Program-made: the position numbers and the translations under genes
Notes under the pieces: generated by a model
Database searches by the model: none
What the model was told of the DNA's origin: nothing
The model's input: only the letters and a program-made list of their open reading frames with translations
Shown here: positions 58,722-64,000 of the stretch, in pieces
Layout of the letters: each line of letters starts with the position of its first letter
Numbering within the stretch: position 1 is the first letter of the stretch
Source: Akkermansiaceae bacterium
GTDB taxonomy: Bacteria; Verrucomicrobiota; Verrucomicrobiia; Verrucomicrobiales; Akkermansiaceae
Length of the DNA stretch: 64,000 bases
Direction: 5' to 3'
Assembly (NCBI GenBank): GCA_905182405.1
Contig: CAJJBQ010000002.1
Span: forward strand, 930,001-994,000

Positions 58722-60350
58722 TTAAAGATTACGGAGTGATTTTGCAGGATCGCGGAAGGCCGCCATGAGAGCGGGAACAAGCGCGGCAATGAGACAGAGA
58801 ATCACCGCGACAACGCAGATCACTCCAAGGTGCTCCGGAATAATGCGGGCCGGAAGCTCGTCCATCCCATGGAACCCAGCCGGGAAGGCATCGATCCCTA
58901 TCCCTCTGAGTAGAGTTAAAATTCCCTGACGGTATTCGAGCGCCAACAAACCAAGTCCCAAACCCAGCAGCGATCCCGCGATGCCCACGATCACACCTTG
59001 GTAGAGGAAAACGCGTACAATCTGCGAAGGCCGCGCACCGAGCGCTTTCATCACGCCGATCTCCTGACGCTTCTGCACTGTCACGGTGTACATCACCGCT
59101 GTGATGCTGAAGGCCGAGAGGAGCGTGATAAAGGAGAGCGCAAAGCTCATCATCACCTTTTCCGTTTTGACCAACTGAAATTGCTGCTCGTGAGTCTTCA
59201 TCCAACTGCGCACGAGCCAATCCTCGCCCAGCTTCTTCTGCAGCACTTCCGCGACCACTTCCGCATGGAAGGGGGCTTCCACCCGGATTCCGATCGCTTC
59301 GACTGCTTCTTGCAAACCTTTAAGCTGCTGACCGATCGCCAGTGGCACAAAGGCTCCTGGTCCCTGCGAGCGCTTGGTATCCCGATAGACACCAATGACC
59401 GTCACTTCCACAGGAGTGACAAATTCCTCAATATTCGCGAAGGCCTGTAAGTCCGCTTCCTTCAGATCAATATCCCTCAGATCCCCGAGCATATTTCTAA
59501 CAACCTGCTGGGTTCCGGCGGCAAAATACTCCCTACCCGAATCATCTTTCCGCAAGGGCTTATTGAGCACAGCAAAGAGAATCCCATCGATAATCTCAGA
59601 CTCACCAGCGCGCATCGGCTTACCTCTTGTTCCTTCTTCCAGCAGAATAAGGTCTTGGATCATGCGGAAGGCCTCCGTCAGCTTTCCTCCCTCCACCACT
59701 TCTTCCTCACCAGATTTGCTAAACATCGTTTCAACCGCTTCTGCAAACGGCCCCAAGCGATCTTCGTAAAGAATCCAGGCGCGCTCTTGCTGCTTGATGC
59801 GGTATACTTCCATCACCGCATCAAGATTCTTGGACGCCAGAAAATTAAGCTTATCGCCGACCTGTAAACTCAGAGCCTCGGCAAGCTGACGTGAGATCAC
59901 AGCTCGGTCATCCAGCCCCATATCAGCACTACTCGTCGGGTGCGCTTCCAGATCAAGTTGTTCTTCAAGCGCCTCGATCTGTGCTTCGTTCTCAGAATTG
60001 ATCGCCCGAAAAACCACCGGCTTCTGCCAGCCTTTCGCATCCAGTAGCACATATCCCTCGATGAGCGCGTACGCCCCAATTACGCCCTCTTCCTCAGCGA
60101 GACTTTTTTCCGTCGGCTCCCAATCCAAAATCCCCGCACCATAGGCCGACTCCAACCGAACGTGCGGAGCATAGCCCAGCAGAATCTCCTTAAGGTTCCG
60201 CTCAAAACCCGCATGGACTGAAAGCACCACGATTAGAACCATTACCCCTGCAGCCACGCCGAGAAGCGAGATCAAGGTAATGATCGAAACAAATGTCCGA
60301 AGCGGATTAAGATACCGCAGAGCGAGGGTCCAACTGAAAGATTTCAACAC
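58722..60350 (-). CDS. LolC/LolE-like lipoprotein release ABC permease
   Basis: 542 residues with FtsX/MacB layout: first helix VSIITLISLLGVAAGVMVLIVVLSVHAGF, a long periplasmic part of about 330 residues, and three C-terminal helices (MSFALSFITLLSAFSITAVMYTV, VFLYQGVIVGIAGSLLGLGLGL, ICVVAVILCLIAALVPALMAAF). These permeases, with LolD, release lipoproteins from the inner membrane for transport to the outer membrane. LolD is not encoded next to it, and LolC and LolE are not distinguishable here, so no symbol is given. It is first of the leftward block with GYF/RDD, RNase H-like and recJ-recG genes. Confidence 0.85.
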   Translation of the reverse strand: MLKSFSWTLALRYLNPLRTFVSIITLISLLGVAAGVMVLIVVLSVHAGFERNLKEILLGYAPHVRLESAYGAGILDWEPTEKSLAEEEGVIGAYALIEGYVLLDAKGWQKPVVFRAINSENEAQIEALEEQLDLEAHPTSSADMGLDDRAVISRQLAEALSLQVGDKLNFLASKNLDAVMEVYRIKQQERAWILYEDRLGPFAEAVETMFSKSGEEEVVEGGKLTEAFRMIQDLILLEEGTRGKPMRAGESEIIDGILFAVLNKPLRKDDSGREYFAAGTQQVVRNMLGDLRDIDLKEADLQAFANIEEFVTPVEVTVIGVYRDTKRSQGPGAFVPLAIGQQLKGLQEAVEAIGIRVEAPFHAEVVAEVLQKKLGEDWLVRSWMKTHEQQFQLVKTEKVMMSFALSFITLLSAFSITAVMYTVTVQKRQEIGVMKALGARPSQIVRVFLYQGVIVGIAGSLLGLGLGLLALEYRQGILTLLRGIGIDAFPAGFHGMDELPARIIPEHLGVICVVAVILCLIAALVPALMAAFRDPAKSLRNL

Positions 60351-60456
60351 CGGAAGATTCCCCCGCTTGGGTGAAATGACAAACCCAATCTCCTCGGAGC
60401 GTCAAGAGAGCTAAAATTCCGATGGAATTTGCCGTATCACGAGAATAGCCTTCGCT

Positions 60457-60831
60457 GTGATCAAATTTCTCCACACCCGTGTCCGTGTCGCCGATCCTGC
60501 AGCTTCTATCGAGTTCTACCAGAAGCTCGGATTCGAACTCGGCGATCAGAAAACCTCCCCCCAAGGAAATCAGCTCGCCTTTCTCCACCTCCCCGGAAAT
60601 GAACATTTTCTCGAACTCACCCACTCTCCCGACTACAAAGTCGAGGTTCCCGAAGATCTGATGCACACCGCCGTAGGCGTCGAAGACATCATTGCCTACT
60701 GTGATACGCTTGAAAATAGCGGTATTGAAATCTGGCCCGGCGGCTGGCGCGAAAAATTCTCCACCGGCGAGCGCAAAATGGCTTTCGTGACTGATCCCGA
60801 CGGCTACGAGGTCGAAATCCTCGAAAAGTAG
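60457..60831 (+). CDS. Glyoxalase/VOC superfamily protein (lactoylglutathione lyase-like)
   Basis: 124 residues, starting with GTG (MIKFLHTRVRVADPAASIEFYQKLGF). The paired beta-alpha-beta-beta-beta VOC modules have the metal ligands His7 (LHTRVRV), Glu in HFLELTHSPDY, His in LMHTAVGV and Glu in GYEVEILEK. The layout is glyoxalase I, which converts the methylglyoxal-glutathione adduct. Smaller VOC proteins have other substrates, so the exact activity is inferred. It is divergent from lolC/E. Confidence 0.88.
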   Translation: MIKFLHTRVRVADPAASIEFYQKLGFELGDQKTSPQGNQLAFLHLPGNEHFLELTHSPDYKVEVPEDLMHTAVGVEDIIAYCDTLENSGIEIWPGGWREKFSTGERKMAFVTDPDGYEVEILEK

Positions 60832-60855
60832 CCCCGTTTAATAAAATTCACCTCA

Positions 60856-60876
60856 TTTGGATTTGTTTAGAGTTTC
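60856..60876 (+). repeat. Copy 1 of a 21-bp intergenic motif (before coaX)
   Basis: Contains GGATTTGTTTAGAGTTTC. The full 21 bp are identical to 63296-63316. It lies 28 bp before the coaX ATG. Confidence 0.6.
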
Positions 60877-60903
60877 TCCAGCTAGAATCTAAGATCCCCC
60901 CAA

Positions 60904-61635
60904 ATGCACCTTCTCATCGATAACTCGAATACGCGCACCAAGATCGCTCTCGCTAAGGGTGCATCCATCTCGGAGTGGCGCGCCGTCATTCCAACACCCG
61001 AATTATCGCCTGAAACCCTTACTAGTGCTCTTGCGGGAGTAACATTCGATAAAGTCTCCGTCTGCTCCGTCGTCCCAAAAGCCGCTGAAATGATGGAGAC
61101 CTATTTCGAGGTCCCCCTGCACCAAATTTCCCACCAGTCGATCCTCCCGATCAAGATCAACTACCCTCGCCCGGAACAAATCGGGGCAGACCGCCTCGCC
61201 AATACTGTGGCCGCCGTTTCCAAATATGGTGCCCCCGCCATCGTGATCGATTTCGGCACCGCAGTGACCTTCGATGTCGCCAGCGCAGAAGGCGCTTACC
61301 TTGGCGGTGCGATTGCACCAGGCACCGCTTCTCTGCGAGATTACCTCCACCGCCAAACAGCTCTCCTCCCTTCTATTCAACTCACCGAACCCACCAACGC
61401 GATTGGAAAAAGCACTGAAGACGCGATGCAAATAGGCGCAGTGATCGGCTATCGCGGCCTCATTCGCGAAATTTTAAAAGAAATTCGTAAGGAACTAGGC
61501 GGCAACCCGGCAATCATTGCCACGGGAGGCGATGCCGCCCTCATTGCTAGTGGCCTCAATGAAATCAGGATCATCGCATCCGACCTCACCCTAGAAGGAA
61601 TTCGTCAGATTGGTGTAACAAATCACAAAAATTGA
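60904..61635 (+). CDS. coaX: Type III pantothenate kinase
   Basis: CoaX phosphorylates pantothenate, the first step of coenzyme A synthesis. The 243-residue product has the start LLIDNSNTRTKIALA (P-loop-like Asp and NT), YPRPEQIGADRLAN, and IVIDFGTAVTFDVAS, in the ASKHA fold; then GGAIAPGTASLRDYL, the pantothenate-site segment, and IATGGDAALI. This matches CoaX and not the type I kinase CoaA. No biotin-protein ligase gene is adjacent. It is followed by a ROK kinase gene in the same direction. Confidence 0.94.
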   Translation: MHLLIDNSNTRTKIALAKGASISEWRAVIPTPELSPETLTSALAGVTFDKVSVCSVVPKAAEMMETYFEVPLHQISHQSILPIKINYPRPEQIGADRLANTVAAVSKYGAPAIVIDFGTAVTFDVASAEGAYLGGAIAPGTASLRDYLHRQTALLPSIQLTEPTNAIGKSTEDAMQIGAVIGYRGLIREILKEIRKELGGNPAIIATGGDAALIASGLNEIRIIASDLTLEGIRQIGVTNHKN

Positions 61636-61683
61636 ATTTCTGACGTGGCACGAAGTCTTAGCCTAGTCTAGCCTCGATCCCGA

Positions 61684-62637
61684 ATGAGTGACACCCCTCT
61701 CGCGATTGGAATAGACTTTGGCGGAACCACAGTGAAAGCTGGAGTTTTGTATCGCAGTAATGTCATCAGTAATGCCAAACCGATTGAAACCCAAAATTTC
61801 CAAGGAGCAGACGCACTCGTCCAGGAGATCGCACGGGTCATTGGAGAGCTCCAGAAACTTCATCCAAATGTCGCAGCTATCGGCGTCGGAGTCCCAGGGT
61901 TTGTAGATTTTAAAACAGGCCTCGTCCACAATGTCACCAATGTTGAAGGCTGGGTCCGCTACCCCTTAAAGCGGCGTCTTGAAGCACTCACTAAACTTCC
62001 GGTCACTGCCGAAAACGACGCCAACTGCATGGCTTATGCCGAGTGGAAACGCGGTTCGGGACGCGGTGTGAAAAACCTTGTTGCCCTGACCCTCGGAACC
62101 GGAGTCGGTGGTGGATTCGTGGTAAACGGCCAAATGGTCCGCGGCGCAAAATCACTCGCCGGCGAACTCGGACAAGCTTCAATCGATTACCAAGGCAGAA
62201 CCGGAACCTACGGTAACCGAGGCGCCCTTGAGAAATATATCGGAAATGTGCAGATCGCCGAAACTGCTGTAGAGGCCTACGCTGCTGCGGGAGAAACGAA
62301 AACTTTGGAGGAATGCTCTCCCGCACATCTTGCCAAGCGCGCAATCCGCCACGACCTCATCGCCCAGCAAGTTTGGAACGGAGTCGCTGAAAAACTCGCC
62401 TGTGCCTTGATGAACTGCTGCTGGCTCCTTAATCCTGAGGCCATTATCATCGGCGGCGGCGTCGCACGGGCCGGAACCGTCCTTTTCGTCCCTTTGGAGC
62501 AGGCCCTTCAGCGCCAACTCAGTACGCCCTTCAAAGAAAGCCTGCGCATCCTCCCGGCCCGCTTTGGAAATGAAGCGGGCATCATCGGTGCTGCGACCCT
62601 CGCTCTCGAAGAAGCAGGATACAACGTCGACGACTAA
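61684..62637 (+). CDS. ROK family sugar kinase without the zinc-binding cysteines
   Basis: 317 residues. The ROK fold is visible: AIGIDFGGTTVKAGVLY (phosphate 1), VGVPGFVDFKTG, ENDANCMAYAEW (catalytic Asp), VALTLGTGVGGGFVVNG (phosphate 2), GELGQASIDY and IIGGGVARAG (adenosine). The usual CxCGxxGCxE zinc site after GELGH is replaced by DYQGRTGTYGNRGALEKYIG without cysteines. Such proteins are commonly glucokinases or N-acetyl-sugar kinases. It lies 48 bp after coaX, so may share its transcript. Active as a kinase by motifs; substrate unknown. Confidence 0.9.
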   Translation: MSDTPLAIGIDFGGTTVKAGVLYRSNVISNAKPIETQNFQGADALVQEIARVIGELQKLHPNVAAIGVGVPGFVDFKTGLVHNVTNVEGWVRYPLKRRLEALTKLPVTAENDANCMAYAEWKRGSGRGVKNLVALTLGTGVGGGFVVNGQMVRGAKSLAGELGQASIDYQGRTGTYGNRGALEKYIGNVQIAETAVEAYAAAGETKTLEECSPAHLAKRAIRHDLIAQQVWNGVAEKLACALMNCCWLLNPEAIIIGGGVARAGTVLFVPLEQALQRQLSTPFKESLRILPARFGNEAGIIGAATLALEEAGYNVDD

Positions 62638-62643
62638 TTCGAC

Positions 62644-63114
62644 TTAAAGGTCCAACTCGACCCAACTGCGGCAACCGCCGTATTTCTTGGCGTATTTAAA
62701 GGTGATTGGCTCCGGAAGCTTCTCCACTTCCACGTAGGCTAGGTGGATACTTCCCGAAGCCATTCCCTTTCCTTCCCAGAAGAAACGATCTCGAATCGTT
62801 TGCTCGGTCCAAATGTGCTGATCGCTCAACTTAGCGACTTCCTCCCAATGCGTCAGCGTCACCGCCTTGCTCACCGTTACCTTGGTGGCGATCACAACCT
62901 CTTCATCAATCTCCCACTCGGGTTGGGCCACCACGTCAGGCACGGTGACAAAATCTCCCTGAGCATGAAAGCGCGTGGGAAACAGAACGAACTCCTCATG
63001 GGCAAAGGAAAATCCCGCGCGCCCCTCATGAATCCCACCCTTTCTTAGGATGATCTTCTGACGACCAGACTCCAGAACCTTACAGACAACATCCCATTCT
63101 TTGAAAGCAATCAC
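62644..63114 (-). CDS. DUF1802 family protein
   Basis: The 156-residue product begins FKEWDVVCKVLESGRQKIILRKGGIHEGRAGFSFAHEEFVLFPTRFH, which follows the DUF1802 pattern (FKEW, GRQ, LRKGGI, H..F.L.PT..HQ). The C-terminal part is beta-rich with no catalytic motif I can point to. Function is not known. It converges with the ROK kinase gene (stop codons 6 bp apart). It is divergent from metX, with repeated motifs in the spacer. Confidence 0.88.
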   Translation of the reverse strand: MIAFKEWDVVCKVLESGRQKIILRKGGIHEGRAGFSFAHEEFVLFPTRFHAQGDFVTVPDVVAQPEWEIDEEVVIATKVTVSKAVTLTHWEEVAKLSDQHIWTEQTIRDRFFWEGKGMASGSIHLAYVEVEKLPEPITFKYAKKYGGCRSWVELDL

Positions 63115-63144
63115 TTGGCGACCAAATCCTAAATTCTAGATTTT

Positions 63145-63160
63145 GAAACTCTAAACAAAC
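63145..63160 (-). repeat. Inverted partial copy of the 21-bp motif
   Basis: The minus strand reads GTTTGTTTAGAGTTTC, 14-15 bp of the motif. It lies 31 bp upstream of the DUF1802 gene, in the same orientation relative to that gene as copies 1 and 3 are to theirs. Confidence 0.55.
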
Positions 63161-63295
63161 TTAAATCACTCATCGCAGAGAATGGGTTTCCTAATTTATC
63201 AAAACTCTTCGCCCCAAATCCCCCTTCCCCAGTCGATCCCTCCTAATCCGTATCCATCTGTGGTTAAACCTTCCCCGCATCGCCCCCATTCGCGC

Positions 63296-63316
63296 TTTGG
63301 ATTTGTTTAGAGTTTC
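63296..63316 (+). repeat. Copy 3 of the 21-bp motif (before metX)
   Basis: Identical to the copy at 60856-60876; a shorter GGATTTAGAGTTTC variant follows at about 63325-63338. It lies 34 bp before the metX GTG. Confidence 0.6.
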
Positions 63317-63349
63317 AAATTTTCGGATTTAGAGTTTCACTATCTAACC

Positions 63350-64000
63350 GTGACGACGACTTCCTTCCTACCCCTGGGCGACTTCCCCCTTAAAGCGGGA
63401 AGCTCTCTCCCCGGCGCCCAGCTTGCCTATGCCACCTGGGGCACCCTAAATGAGGAAAAGTCGAACGCCATTCTCCTCTTCCACGCCCTCTCCGGCACTC
63501 ACCATGCCAGCGGCACCCATCCGGTGCCACCCGAGGGCTGCGAACTTTGGACAGATGAACTGCACGGCGGTTGGTGGAACGAAATGGTAGGACCGGGAAA
63601 AGCCGTCGACACCGATCGCTTCTTCGTCATCTGCAGCAATTACCTCGGCGGATGTTATGGCTCGACCGGGCCTGCGTCGATCAATCCGGAAACAGGAAAA
63701 CCCTTCGGCTCCACCTTTCCGCATCTCAATGCTTCGGATCTCGTCGATGCCAACCTCCCGCTTCTCGATCACTTCGGCATTGAAAAACTTCACACCGTGA
63801 TGGGCCCTTCCGTGGGGGGCTTGCTCACCCTCACCTTTGCTACGCGTCATCCCGGGCGCACCAAAAACGTCATCCCCATCGCCTCCGGTTTCAAGACCAC
63901 CGTCCTGAATCGCCTAATCCTTTTCGAGCAGATCCTCGCTATCGAAAACGATCAGTATTTCAATGGCGGCGATTACTACGAAAACGGAAATCCCAGGATC
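63350..64000 (+). CDS. metX: Homoserine O-acyltransferase MetX (5' 217 codons; 3' end outside window)
   Basis: From a GTG at 63350 the frame is open to the window end. The product starts MTTTSFLPLGDFPLKAGSSL, then AYATWGTLN, LLFHALSGTHHASG, WWNEMVGPGKAVDTDRFFVICSNYLGGCYGSTGPASI, and LHTVMGPSVGGLLTL, where the Ser of GPSVGG is the nucleophile of the alpha/beta-hydrolase fold. These match homoserine O-acetyltransferase, the acylation step of methionine synthesis. In most MetX the elbow reads GGSMGG; here GPSVGG. The remaining Asp-His of the triad lie beyond the window. Sulfhydrylase genes may follow. Confidence 0.9.
   Translation, partial: MTTTSFLPLGDFPLKAGSSLPGAQLAYATWGTLNEEKSNAILLFHALSGTHHASGTHPVPPEGCELWTDELHGGWWNEMVGPGKAVDTDRFFVICSNYLGGCYGSTGPASINPETGKPFGSTFPHLNASDLVDANLPLLDHFGIEKLHTVMGPSVGGLLTLTFATRHPGRTKNVIPIASGFKTTVLNRLILFEQILAIENDQYFNGGDYYENGNPRI

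Overview
This window looks like chromosomal DNA from a Gram-negative, probably marine or aquatic member of the Verrucomicrobiota. The evidence is indirect. It includes PEP-CTERM-like and DxDxDG/SNxxEYxxGT-type exported proteins, a lone FabH, an animal-type heme peroxidase remnant, an LplT-PlsC fusion, a sigma factor of the MSKYDSDSSLRVYMREISK type, lysine/alanine-rich H1-like repeats, and many outer-membrane or envelope proteins. No rRNA, phage, integrase, transposase or CRISPR array was seen. One tRNA (His) is present.

Layout. Bases 1-5.5 kb hold a 3'-truncated RlpA-like lipoprotein gene directly behind an HU/IHF gene, then mutY, an L,D-transpeptidase lipoprotein, and a large CAP-like secreted protein with a small membrane partner. 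Bases 5.8-10.9 kb are one leftward run: LplT/PlsC fusion, grpE, dnaJ, rsmE. Next come gltB (11.4-16.0 kb), a decayed PEP-CTERM gene, tyrS, tRNA-His and a leftward four-gene set: truncated histidine kinase, anchored protein, pseudopilin-like protein, ABC ATPase. At 21.49 kb the kinase is fused head to head to the last ~57 codons of a heme peroxidase gene; I read this as a deletion scar. Bases 22-29.4 kb carry a membrane/peroxiredoxin-like fusion, fabH, a peptide transporter with an unusual hydrophilic insert, tatD, a LysM lipoprotein, a TlpA-like protein and a BlaI-type regulator with a histone-H1-like tail.

Bases 29.5-34 kb are leftward housekeeping genes (aldo/keto reductase, trxB, ftsH). 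Bases 34.2-38.8 kb run rightward: glycosyltransferase, HAD hydrolase, anchored subtilase and a C39-like protease. Then come a squalene/phytoene synthase, hemW, and the thrS-infC-HAD operon, a DUF2071 gene, an RpoD/RpoS-type sigma factor and a second decayed exported-protein gene. Bases 47.9-52.9 kb hold an M42 peptidase, a TorF-like outer-membrane protein and two divergent ammonium transporters that share a control region with two sigma-54-like promoters. Bases 52.9-60.4 kb are a leftward repair/envelope block: LolC/E-like permease, GYF/RDD membrane protein, RNase H-like exonuclease, an unknown protein, recJ, recG. The window ends with a VOC protein, coaX, a ROK kinase, DUF1802 and the start of metX.

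How the genes relate. Nitrogen assimilation is represented by two Amt transporters and GltB. Envelope maintenance is spread over RlpA, L,D-transpeptidase, LysM, LolC/E and FtsH. Several loci show decay: two pseudogenes of exported proteins, the kinase/peroxidase scar, and single-base insertions in the second amt and in recG that could be real or assembly errors. All assignments come from reading the sequence; no database search was run.
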